Notes: generated from the sequence alone by a model not told the origin. 6,197 bases of DNA from Solirubrobacterales bacterium (GCA_009781575.1 WQXW01000118.1:1-6197), one strand, 5' to 3'; positions 1 to 6,181 are shown, counted from the stretch's first letter. Program-made: numbers and translations.

Positions 1-1098
1 GCCAACGTGGAAAAGGCGGTCACGCTGGACGACATCCTCTCGGCGCTCACCCCCCGCACGCGCCGCGCATTCCAGGTGTGGCAGCAGTCGCTCGCCGCCG
101 GTGAGACCGAACGCGGCGAAGCGATCAACAACGTGTTCACCGAAGTCCCGCCGTTCGTCGAATCGGCCAACAGGATCACCGCGATCGTCGCCTCCCAGGA
201 AGGCGCGCTGCGCGCGATCTTTCACAACACCGCGGTCGTGTTCAACGCGCTGACCGAACGCGAAGGCCAGTTCCGCGGGCTGATCGAAAACGGCGAACGC
301 ACCTTCCACGCCGCCGCGCAGGCCAGCAACGAGTTCGCCGACGTGTGGCGCATCCTGCCGTCCTTTGAGACCACCGGCACCGCCGCGTTGCGCACGCTCG
401 ACAGCTTCGCCGCCGAAACCAGCCCGCTGCTGGACGAGCTGCGCCCCGGCGAGCGCGCGCTGTCCTCATTCTTCGTCGCCTCCAAGTCGTTCGCGCCGAA
501 GTTCGACTCCTTCCTCACCACGCTCGGCCCCCTGACCACCGCCGCCAAGCGGGGCCTTCCCACGCTGCCCCGCCAGCTCGCGCTGACCCTGCCGATCCTG
601 GAAAACGTGCGCCCGGTGCTGCGCAACTTCAACCCGCTCCTGTCCTTTGCCGGCGACTACCTGCCCGAGATCGAGTCGTTCTTCGCCAACTTCACCGCCG
701 CCACTCAGGCGGAACTGTCCAACAAAAACAACATCGAAGGGCCCAAGCAGCACTACCTGCGCACGATGCAGGTGATCACCCCCGAAGGCCTGTCGATCTA
801 CAAAGAACCGATCGGCACGAGCCGCACCAACGCCTACCCGCTGCCCGGCGCGTTCAAGGCGCTGGCCAACGGGCTGAAGGTGTTCAGCGCGGGCAACTGC
901 GCCAACTCCGCGCCCTCCGTGAGCGGCCCCGCCAACGAAGTGGTCTCGCAGAACATCATCGAACAGATCATCCAGTTCAAAGTGGCCAACGCCCCCGGCT
1001 CGCACGCCAACGCGGTGCCGGCGCCGGCGTGCACCCAGCAGGGACCGTTCACCTTCAACGGCCACACCAGCCAGTTCCCGCATGTGGTGGAACGGTGA
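1..1098 (+). CDS. MCE (MlaD/Mce) family lipid-transport protein, C-terminal part, 5' truncated
   Basis: The frame is open from base 1, so the gene starts upstream; the GTG at position 7 has no ribosome binding site visible and is probably internal. The visible ~365 residues lack the N-terminal membrane anchor and beta-rich MCE domain, which would be upstream. They begin with the segment VTLDDILSALTPRTRRAFQVW, typical of the region just after the MCE domain in actinobacterial homologues. Next comes a long, mostly helical stretch (to about residue 235, counting from the GTG), then a Pro/Asn-rich tail with two cysteines (298 and 342) that could form an extracytoplasmic disulfide. By family knowledge, such proteins sit on the outer face of the membrane and carry lipids or sterols to or from an MlaE/YrbE permease. 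The ATPase gene 50 bases downstream fits that system. Glutamate is coded mainly by GAA here (about 19 of 26), unlike the ligD gene. The family call is good; the substrate is unknown. Confidence 0.82.
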   Translation, partial: ANVEKAVTLDDILSALTPRTRRAFQVWQQSLAAGETERGEAINNVFTEVPPFVESANRITAIVASQEGALRAIFHNTAVVFNALTEREGQFRGLIENGERTFHAAAQASNEFADVWRILPSFETTGTAALRTLDSFAAETSPLLDELRPGERALSSFFVASKSFAPKFDSFLTTLGPLTTAAKRGLPTLPRQLALTLPILENVRPVLRNFNPLLSFAGDYLPEIESFFANFTAATQAELSNKNNIEGPKQHYLRTMQVITPEGLSIYKEPIGTSRTNAYPLPGAFKALANGLKVFSAGNCANSAPSVSGPANEVVSQNIIEQIIQFKVANAPGSHANAVPAPACTQQGPFTFNGHTSQFPHVVER

Positions 1099-1136
1099 TG
1101 AGGCGCGCTGCGGGCGGGCGCGTGGGCACCGCCAGC

Positions 1137-1151
1137 TAGGATCACCTCGTG
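1137..1151 (+). promoter_or_regulatory. Start region of the ABC ATPase gene: AGGA ribosome binding site, overlapping a TAGGAT box
   Basis: AGGA (1138-1141) lies 7 bases before the GTG start at 1149 and is a plausible short Shine-Dalgarno. The same bases form TAGGAT (1137-1142), which matches the actinobacterial -10 pattern TANNNT and would put a transcript start at or near the GTG. I see no matching -35 element, so the ribosome-binding reading is the safer one. Confidence 0.4.
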
Positions 1152-2048
1152 GAGCGAGAGCCCGACACCCACACCGTTGAACAGGAGCTGCTGGGGCGAG
1201 ACGGCGCCGGTGAGCGATCGGCGCTGAACGGTGACGCGGGCGATGAGTTTCGCTACCACTCCAGCGACATCCTGCCGAGCCTCGAGCCCGAGAACGGCTA
1301 TTCGATCCACTGTCGCGGGGTGGTCAAGCGGCTGGCCGGCGTGCCGGTGCTCAACGGCCTCAACGTGTCCTTCCCCGACGAGACCATCACCGTCGTGCTG
1401 GGCCCCTCGGGCACCGGCAAGAGCGTGCTGATCAAGCACATAATCGGCCTGATGTTCCCCGACGACGGCGAGATCCTCGTGCACGGCGAATCGGTGCCAA
1501 AGATGACCATGCCCGAACTGCTGCACATGCGCCGGCGGATCGGCGTGCTCTTCCAGGACGGCGCGCTGTTCGGCTCGATGTCGGTGTTCGACAACGTCGC
1601 ATTTCCGCTGCGCCAGCACACCGACATGCCGGAGGCGCAGATCTCCAAGCGCGTGAGCGAACGGCTCGCCGACGTGGGGCTCTCCGACGCGATCGACCTG
1701 CCACCCTCGCAGCTGTCCGGCGGCATGCGCAAGCGCGCCGGCTTCGCGCGCGCGCTGGTGATGGAGCCCGATATCGTGATCTTCGACGAGCCCGACTCGG
1801 GCCTCGATCCCGTGCGCACCGCGCTGTTGTGCGAACTGATCCGGGAGATGCACAAGCAGTTCGGCGGCACCTACCTCGTGGTCACCCACGACATCGCCTC
1901 CGCGCGCAGGATCGGCGAGTTCATCGCGCTCCTGTGGAAGGGCCGCATCGTGGAGGCCGGCGACGCGGAGAAGATGTTCTCCTCCGAGAACCCCTTCGTG
2001 CGCCAGTTCCTCTCCGGCTCCGCCAGCGGGCCGCTGACCATGGACTAG
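1149..2048 (+). CDS. ABC transporter ATPase, MceG/MlaF (Mkl) type
   Basis: This 299-residue cytoplasmic ATPase has all the ABC motifs in order: Walker A GPSGTGKS (85-92), Q-loop FQDGALF (Gln136), signature LSGGMRKRA (179-187), Walker B ending IFDE (Glu204), D-loop SGLD (207-210) and the H-loop histidine 227. The FQDGALF and DEPDSGLDPVR segments are typical of the MlaF/MceG branch, which powers Mce lipid transport through a YrbE/MlaE permease. The upstream MCE gene supports this. The GTG start is preceded by AGGA, and I see no other in-frame start before the ABC core. That start gives an acidic extension of about 50 residues before the core (which begins near GYSIHCRGV), so the protein is somewhat longer than E. 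coli MlaF (about 270). The segment after the H-loop is short (about 70 residues). It probably shares a transcript with the MCE gene. Confidence 0.9.
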   Translation: MEREPDTHTVEQELLGRDGAGERSALNGDAGDEFRYHSSDILPSLEPENGYSIHCRGVVKRLAGVPVLNGLNVSFPDETITVVLGPSGTGKSVLIKHIIGLMFPDDGEILVHGESVPKMTMPELLHMRRRIGVLFQDGALFGSMSVFDNVAFPLRQHTDMPEAQISKRVSERLADVGLSDAIDLPPSQLSGGMRKRAGFARALVMEPDIVIFDEPDSGLDPVRTALLCELIREMHKQFGGTYLVVTHDIASARRIGEFIALLWKGRIVEAGDAEKMFSSENPFVRQFLSGSASGPLTMD

Positions 2049-2096
2049 CGCTCTCGCGCACACCTCGTCGCCCCTGGGTCCTCGAACACACCTGTC

Positions 2097-2109
2097 GGAG
2101 GCAGCGTTG
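2097..2109 (+). promoter_or_regulatory. Ribosome binding site deciding the TTG start of ligD
   Basis: GGAGG (2097-2101) is followed by five bases and then TTG (2107-2109). No comparable purine tract precedes the later in-frame candidates, GTG at 2200 or ATG at 2221, and the ATG lies inside the conserved RPMLA segment. This favours the rare TTG start. I see no convincing promoter in the 2049-2096 gap. Confidence 0.6.
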
Positions 2110-4311
2110 GGGGATTCAAAAAAAAGATTCGTTCCGCGCGGAACCAATCCTCAAAACAAAAAACGCAACGGCCGGTCGCCGCGGTCGCCGGCCGACGGCG
2201 TGCCGGAGCACATCCGCCCGATGCTCGCCACGTCCGCCCCCCGCCCGCCCGCGGGCGAGGAGTGGGCCTTCGAGATCAAGTGGGACGGGGTGCGCGCGAT
2301 CGCGCACCTCCGGGACGGGCGGCTGCGGGTCGACAACCGCAACCTCAGGGAGGTGAGCGCGCAGTACCCGGAGCTCGCCGGGCTGCGCGAGGCGCTCGCC
2401 GGCCGCCACGCGGTGCTGGACGGCGAGATCGTCGCCTTCGACGAGCGCGGCCTGCCGAGCTTCGAGCGCCTGCAGGGGCGCATGCACCTCGACGACCCCC
2501 ACGCGATCGCGCGCCTCGCCAGCGACACGCCGGTGCGCTACGTGATCTTCGATCTGCTCCTGCTCGACGACCGTTCGCTGCTGGACCACCCCTACCGCGA
2601 GCGGCGCGCGCTGCTGGAGGGCCTGCACCTCGCCGGCCCCGCGTGGCAGACGCCCGCCCACCACCGTGGCGACGGCGCCGCGCTGCTGTCGGTCTCCCGC
2701 GAGCACCAGCTGGAGGGCATCGTGGCCAAGCGGCTCCACTCCCCCTACCGCCCCGGCGCTCGCACGCGCGACTGGCTCAAGATCAAGAACCACGCGCGCC
2801 AGGAGTTCGTGATCGGCGGGTGGCTGCCCGGCAAGGGCCGCCGCGCGCGGCTGATCGGCGCGCTTCTGATCGGATATCACGAGCACTCCGAGGACTCCAG
2901 CGCGCTGCGTTACGCCGGGCGGGTGGGCACCGGCTTCGGCGAGCGCGAGCTCGAGCGCCTCACCGAGCGGCTGGCCTCGCTCGCGCGCCCCTCGAGCCCC
3001 TTCTCCAGGCGCGGCACGCAGCCGCCGCGCGAGGCCCGCTTCTGCGAGCCCCAACTGGTCGCCGAGATCGAGTTCGCCGAGCTCACCCGCCAGCGCATCC
3101 TGCGCCAACCCTCCTACAAGGGCCTGCGCGACGACAAGCCCGCCGCGGAGGTGGTGCTCGAGCAGCCGCCCGCCGCCGTGGATGCCGGCGCGCACGCCCC
3201 GGCGCACGAGGCCGGCGCGCACGCCCCGGCGCACGAGGCCGGCGCGCACGTCGCGACCCCGGAGGCCGGCGCGAGCGCGCCGCCGCCGCTGTCACCACCG
3301 CCGGCGCGGCCGGCGGCGCGTATGCCCGGGAAGCTGCCCTACGAGGTCGTGCACGAGACCGAGACCCACACCGAGATCGAGGCGGAGGGGCGGCGCCTGC
3401 GCCTCTCCAACCGCGAGAAGGTGCTCTACCCCGATGCCGGGTTCACCAAGGGGGAGGTGTTCGACTACTACGCGCGCGTGGCGCCGGCGCTGCTGGGGCA
3501 CCTGCGCGACCGGCCGGTGACGCTCAAGCGCTACCCCAACGGCGTGGAGCAGGGGTTCTTCTACCAGAAGCGCTGTCCCTCACCGCGGCCCGCGTGGCTG
3601 GCCACCGCCGAGATCGCCGCCGCGCGCGGGGGTGACGCGATCGAGTACTGCCTCGCCAACGACCTGCCCTCGCTGCTGTGGATGGCCAACCTGGCCGCGC
3701 TGGAGCTGCACACGAGCCTCTCGCTGTGCCACGAGCCCCGGCGCCCCACGATGGTCGTGTTCGACCTCGATCCCGGCGTGGGCGTGGGGCAGCGCGAGTG
3801 CTGCCGGGTGGCGTTGCATGTGAGGGCGCTGTGCGAGTCGCTGGGGCTGTTCACCTGTGTGAAGAGCTCCGGCGCGAAGGGGATCCAGGTGTACCTGCCG
3901 CTCAACAGCGCCGCCTCCTACGAGCAGACCAAGCGGTTCGCGCGCGCGGTGGCCGAGGCGCTGGAGCGCCGGCGGCCCGAGTGGGTGGTGTCGCGCATGT
4001 CCAAGAGCCTGCGCCGCGGGCGGGTGCTGATCGACTGGAGCCAGAACGACCCCCACAAGACCACCGTGAGCGTCTACTCGCTGCGCGCGCGCGAGCGCCC
4101 CACGATCTCCACGCCGCTGCACTGGGAGGAGGTGGAGCGCGCGGCGCGCGCGCCGGGCGAGCTCGAGCTGAGCGCGGAGCCGGCCGCGGTGTTGCAACGG
4201 CTGGACCGCGACGGAGAGCTGTTCGCCCCTATGCTGCAACTGGTGCAAACGCTGCCCGATCCCGGTGAGGTGAGCAGCCTGCCCCCGGTGTCGCGGGGTG
4301 GGGGGGCCTGA
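2107..4311 (+). CDS. ligD: LigD: ATP-dependent DNA ligase and polymerase for non-homologous end joining (LIG-POL)
   Basis: This 734-residue enzyme would seal double-strand breaks with Ku. The ligase domain comes first: RPMLA (37-41), motif I EIKWDG with the adenylated Lys58, DGEIVAFD (105-112), EGIVAKR (203-209) and WLKIKN (223-228). An OB-fold follows to about residue 350. An Ala/Pro/His-rich linker with 9-residue repeats (about 352-405) leads to the archaeo-eukaryotic primase-type polymerase domain (about 430-700). That domain has LSNREKVLYP (433-442), catalytic FDLDPG (Asp553, Asp555), SSGAKGIQVYLP (587-598) and LIDWSQND with the third aspartate, 643. There is no phosphoesterase domain, so the architecture matches the ligase-polymerase form known from Bacillus (about 611 residues) rather than the three-domain Mycobacterium or Pseudomonas forms. 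The linker and a basic N-terminal tail account for much of the extra length. The TTG start is supported by GGAGG. All glutamates appear to be GAG. ku1 follows after 5 bases. Confidence 0.95.
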   Translation: MGDSKKRFVPRGTNPQNKKRNGRSPRSPADGVPEHIRPMLATSAPRPPAGEEWAFEIKWDGVRAIAHLRDGRLRVDNRNLREVSAQYPELAGLREALAGRHAVLDGEIVAFDERGLPSFERLQGRMHLDDPHAIARLASDTPVRYVIFDLLLLDDRSLLDHPYRERRALLEGLHLAGPAWQTPAHHRGDGAALLSVSREHQLEGIVAKRLHSPYRPGARTRDWLKIKNHARQEFVIGGWLPGKGRRARLIGALLIGYHEHSEDSSALRYAGRVGTGFGERELERLTERLASLARPSSPFSRRGTQPPREARFCEPQLVAEIEFAELTRQRILRQPSYKGLRDDKPAAEVVLEQPPAAVDAGAHAPAHEAGAHAPAHEAGAHVATPEAGASAPPPLSPPPARPAARMPGKLPYEVVHETETHTEIEAEGRRLRLSNREKVLYPDAGFTKGEVFDYYARVAPALLGHLRDRPVTLKRYPNGVEQGFFYQKRCPSPRPAWLATAEIAAARGGDAIEYCLANDLPSLLWMANLAALELHTSLSLCHEPRRPTMVVFDLDPGVGVGQRECCRVALHVRALCESLGLFTCVKSSGAKGIQVYLPLNSAASYEQTKRFARAVAEALERRRPEWVVSRMSKSLRRGRVLIDWSQNDPHKTTVSVYSLRARERPTISTPLHWEEVERAARAPGELELSAEPAAVLQRLDRDGELFAPMLQLVQTLPDPGEVSSLPPVSRGGGA
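2118..2149 (-). terminator. 24-bp palindrome with adjacent oligo-A: possible minus-strand intrinsic terminator at the start of ligD
   Basis: Positions 2126-2149 form an inverted repeat around GTTCCGCGCGGAAC (2131-2144). GATT on the left matches AATC on the right, and only the pair 2130/2145 (C and C) is mismatched, giving 11 of 12 pairs. A run of eight A (2118-2125) abuts its left side. Read on the minus strand, this is a GC-rich hairpin followed directly by eight T, the classic form of a Rho-independent terminator. On the plus strand it falls in ligD codons 4-15 and could fold in the mRNA close to the start codon. No minus-strand gene is evident to need it, so the role is open: antisense termination, mRNA structure, or a dispersed repeat. 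Confidence 0.4.
3184..3279 (+). repeat. Tandem 27-base direct repeats in the ligD interdomain linker
   Basis: Two identical 27-base units (3184-3210 and 3211-3237) encode AGAHAPAHE twice. A diverged third unit (3238-3264, AGAHVATPE) and a partial fourth (from 3265, AGAS) follow. The repeats stay in frame and lie between the ligase OB-fold and the polymerase domain, where a flexible tether is expected. Exact identity of the first two units suggests recent slippage or duplication. Confidence 0.85.
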
Positions 4312-4316
4312 GCGCC

Positions 4317-5183
4317 ATGCCGCGCTCCATCTGGAACGGCACGATCGCATTTGGCATGGTGCGCGTGCCGGTCAAGCTGTACAGCGCGATCGAGTCCAAG
4401 AGTGTCAGCTTCCGCGAGCGCAACCTCACCGACGGCGCCGCGATCGAACACCGGCGCTTCTGCGAGCACGAGGGGGTCGAAGTGCCCTACGCGGAGATCG
4501 CCAAGGGCTTCGAGATCCGGCCCGGCGAGTTCGTGGTGCTGTCCAAGGAGGAGATCGCCGCCGCCGACGGCCCGGGGGCACGTTTGATCGAGGTCGAGCA
4601 CTTCGTGTCGCGCGCCGAGATCGACCCGGTCCACTACGAGCGCACCTACCACCTGGGGCCGGGCAAGGATGGCGAGGACGCCTACCGCCTGTTGCACACC
4701 GCCATGCGCCGCTCCGATCGCGTGGCGATCGGGCGCTTCGTGTTCCACAACCGCGCGCGCCTGGTGGCGATCCGCCCGCTGGAGGAGGTGCTGGCGATGC
4801 ACGCGATGCGCTTCGCCGACGAGGTGGTCACACCGGATGCGCTCGAGATCGCCGCTCCCGCGCGCAAGCCCACCGCGCGCGAGCGCGAGATGGCCCAGGC
4901 GCTCATCGGCCAGCTGGACGCCGCGTTCGAGCCGGAGCGCCACCACGACACCTACCGCGAAGCGGTCATGGAGCTGATCCGCCAGAAGGCCGCCGGCGAG
5001 GAGCTGCAGCTCGAGGAGGTGGAGGCCCCCGCGCAGGCGCCCGACGACCTCCTGGCCGTGTTGCAGGCGAGCCTCGACGCCGGCGCCCCGAAAGGGGCAC
5101 GCGGTCGGAGCGCAACCCCCGCCAAGCGCCGCGCGCGGGCGCGGGAGCCGGGCGGCACCCCCGCGACGGGGAGGCCACGCTGA
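4317..5183 (+). CDS. ku: Ku-family DNA end-binding protein, first copy
   Basis: This 288-residue protein opens with MPRSIWNGTIAFGMVRVPVKLYSA, the start typical of bacterial Ku, and carries further Ku landmarks: the HRRFCEHEGVEVPYAEIAKGFE segment (45-66), the acidic IEVEHFVSRAEIDPVHYER region (91-109), the GRFVFHNRARLVAIRP segment (139-154) and FEPERHHDTYREA (204-216). The Ku core (bridge and ring) ends near residue 230. A linker with a short helix (about 242-254) leads to a basic tail rich in Arg, Ala and Pro (258-288). By family knowledge, bacterial Ku dimers ring broken DNA ends, protect them and recruit LigD. The ATG lies 5 bases after the ligD stop; G-rich sequence at 4295-4306 may bind the ribosome, so translation is probably coupled. 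It may pair with the adjacent second Ku, which is inference. Confidence 0.95.
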   Translation: MPRSIWNGTIAFGMVRVPVKLYSAIESKSVSFRERNLTDGAAIEHRRFCEHEGVEVPYAEIAKGFEIRPGEFVVLSKEEIAAADGPGARLIEVEHFVSRAEIDPVHYERTYHLGPGKDGEDAYRLLHTAMRRSDRVAIGRFVFHNRARLVAIRPLEEVLAMHAMRFADEVVTPDALEIAAPARKPTAREREMAQALIGQLDAAFEPERHHDTYREAVMELIRQKAAGEELQLEEVEAPAQAPDDLLAVLQASLDAGAPKGARGRSATPAKRRARAREPGGTPATGRPR

Positions 5184-5185
5184 TG
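5168..5185 (+). promoter_or_regulatory. Ribosome binding site of the second ku gene and stop/start overlap
   Basis: GGGGAGG (5168-5174) lies 8 bases before the ATG at 5183. The TGA stop of the first ku (5181-5183) shares one base with this ATG (TGATG), so translation is probably coupled. The reading frame is open far upstream across the first ku, but that is a by-product of high GC; this ATG, the ribosome site and the MPRPMW beginning fix the start. Confidence 0.8.
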
Positions 5186-6148
5186 CCGCGCCCGATGTGG
5201 TCGGGCTCGCTGAGCTTCGGCCTGGTCAACGTGCCGGTGTCGTTGCACAGCGCGGTGCGCGACCAGCGCGTGCGCTTCCGCCAGTTGCACGCCAACGACA
5301 GCTCGCCGATCCAGACCAGGCGCGTGTGCGCCGAGGAGGGCGTCGAGGTGCCGTGGGAGGAGATCGCCAGGGGGTACGAGGTGGAGGAGGGCCGGTGGGT
5401 GCTGCTCAGCGACGACGAGCTGCGTATGGCCGCGCCCCACAAGTCCAAGACGATCGACATCGAGGAGTTCGTGGACCTCGAGCAGATCGATCCCATGTTC
5501 TTCGACCATCCCTACCTGATGGCGCCGGCGCAGGACGGCGAGGGCCCGGTGCGCGCCTACGCGCTGCTGGTCGAGGCGATGCGCGACTCCGGCAAGGTCG
5601 CGCTGGGGCGCCTGGTGCTGCGCACCCGGGAGCAGCTGGTGGCCATTCGCGCGCACCGGGACATGCTCATGCTCAGCACGATGTTCTTCGGCGACGAGGT
5701 GCGCCCCAGCGGCGAGATCCCCGGCGCGGGCGAGGGGCGCAAGCCGTCGGCGAGGGAGGTGCAGGGCGCGGTGGCGATCATCGAGGAGCTCAGCGTGCCG
5801 TTCGAGCCGGAGCGCTACGAGGACCGGCATCGCGCCCACCTGACGCGCCTGATCGAAGGCAAGCGCCACGGCGAGCAGCTCACTCCGCCCCCGCCCTTGC
5901 CCCCCGCCACGAGCGCCCCCGACCTGATGGCGGTGCTGGAGGAAAGCCTCTCGCAGCTCAAGGGCCAGGGGGGCCAGGGCGCCAAGGGCGCCAAGGGCGT
6001 GAGGGGCGCCAAGGGCGCGAAGGCGGCCAAGGGCGCGGGGGGAGCTGAGAGGGCCGAGCCCGAGCCCGAGCCCGAGGCCGAGCCCGAGGCCGAGGCCGCG
6101 GGCCGGGCCGGTGGTGGAGAGCGCGCCAAGACGCGTTCACGTCGCTGA
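5183..6148 (+). CDS. ku: Ku-family DNA end-binding protein, second copy with long charged tail
   Basis: This 321-residue paralogue of the preceding gene begins MPRPMWSGSLSFGLVNVPVSLHSA and shares about 33 of its first 67 residues with it by eye. Shared landmarks include RRVCAEEGVEVPWEEIARGYE (46-66), the IDIEEFVDLEQIDPMFFD stretch (91-108), GRLVLRTREQLVAIR (142-156), MFFGDEV (167-173) and FEPERYEDRHR (207-217). The core ends near residue 232, followed by a Pro-rich linker (235-241) and a short helix (about 245-260). The tail is unusual: a lysine/glycine/alanine repeat (261-288), then an acidic Pro-Glu repeat (291-304), then a basic end (about 313-321). Lysine-rich Ku tails are known in mycobacteria to aid DNA binding; the acidic block is less familiar to me. 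Ku normally acts as a dimer on DNA ends and recruits LigD; a heterodimer with the first copy is possible. It is the last gene of the apparent ligD-ku-ku operon. Confidence 0.95.
   Translation: MPRPMWSGSLSFGLVNVPVSLHSAVRDQRVRFRQLHANDSSPIQTRRVCAEEGVEVPWEEIARGYEVEEGRWVLLSDDELRMAAPHKSKTIDIEEFVDLEQIDPMFFDHPYLMAPAQDGEGPVRAYALLVEAMRDSGKVALGRLVLRTREQLVAIRAHRDMLMLSTMFFGDEVRPSGEIPGAGEGRKPSAREVQGAVAIIEELSVPFEPERYEDRHRAHLTRLIEGKRHGEQLTPPPPLPPATSAPDLMAVLEESLSQLKGQGGQGAKGAKGVRGAKGAKAAKGAGGAERAEPEPEPEAEPEAEAAGRAGGGERAKTRSRR
5981..6034 (+). repeat. Six tandem 9-base units encoding an Ala-Lys-Gly repeat
   Basis: Six in-frame units, mostly GCCAAGGGC, encode AKG, AKG, VRG, AKG, AKA and AKG in the second Ku tail (residues 267-284). 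Four of the six units are identical in DNA. The repeat gives a basic, flexible, DNA-binding-like tail resembling lysine-rich low-complexity tails of nucleoid proteins. Confidence 0.9.
6053..6094 (+). repeat. Pro-Glu / Ala-Glu acidic repeat in the second Ku tail
   Basis: Alternating GCC/CCC and GAG codons encode AEPEPEPEAEPEAE (residues 291-304). The 6-base period (GAGCCC or GAGGCC) suggests growth by slippage. It directly follows the basic Ala-Lys-Gly block, giving sharply opposed charges within about 45 residues. Confidence 0.9.
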
Positions 6149-6151
6149 GCG

Positions 6152-6181
6152 TGCAATTGTCACCCCCTTCGGGTGACTGCA
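6152..6181 (+). terminator. Hairpin downstream of the second ku gene, possible operon terminator
   Basis: GTCACCC (6159-6165) pairs with GGGTGAC (6171-6177) around a 5-base loop. The stem extends through TGCA (6152-6155) with TGCA (6178-6181) after a 3-base bulge on the left side. It begins 3 bases after the ku stop codon. The tail (ATCTCCTTTG) is only mildly T-rich, so it may be a weak intrinsic terminator, which is common in high-GC actinobacteria, or simply an mRNA 3' end structure. Confidence 0.5.

Noticed and set aside
2131..2144. SOS (LexA) box at the ligD start
   Set aside because: The Gram-positive and mycobacterial LexA sites have GAAC on the left and GTTC on the right with a 4-base spacer. 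Here the order is reversed (GTTC then GAAC), so it does not match.
834..2147. Long minus-strand open frame (437 codons) across the MCE and ATPase genes
   Set aside because: It is antisense to two well-supported genes, has low-complexity Ala/Arg/His/Gly-rich content and no recognisable domain; such frames are expected in high-GC coding DNA. Its apparent start overlaps the palindrome.
2116..3249. Minus-strand open frame of 377 codons opposite ligD
   Set aside because: It mirrors the ligD ligase domain, shows no family motif, and is explained by third-position GC bias.
3184..3279. CRISPR-like or attachment-site repeat
   Set aside because: The units are directly adjacent without spacers, keep the reading frame and encode a linker, so they are a coding tandem repeat.
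3182..3520. Small Arg/Pro-rich 112-codon plus-strand frame within ligD
   Set aside because: It is an out-of-frame reading of the ligD linker and polymerase domain with no start signal or conserved feature.
4298..5182. Upstream open frame continuous with the second ku, suggesting a 616-residue protein
   Set aside because: The extension is Arg/Gly/Ala-rich out-of-frame translation of the first ku. The second ku has its own ATG, ribosome binding site and typical Ku N-terminus at 5183.
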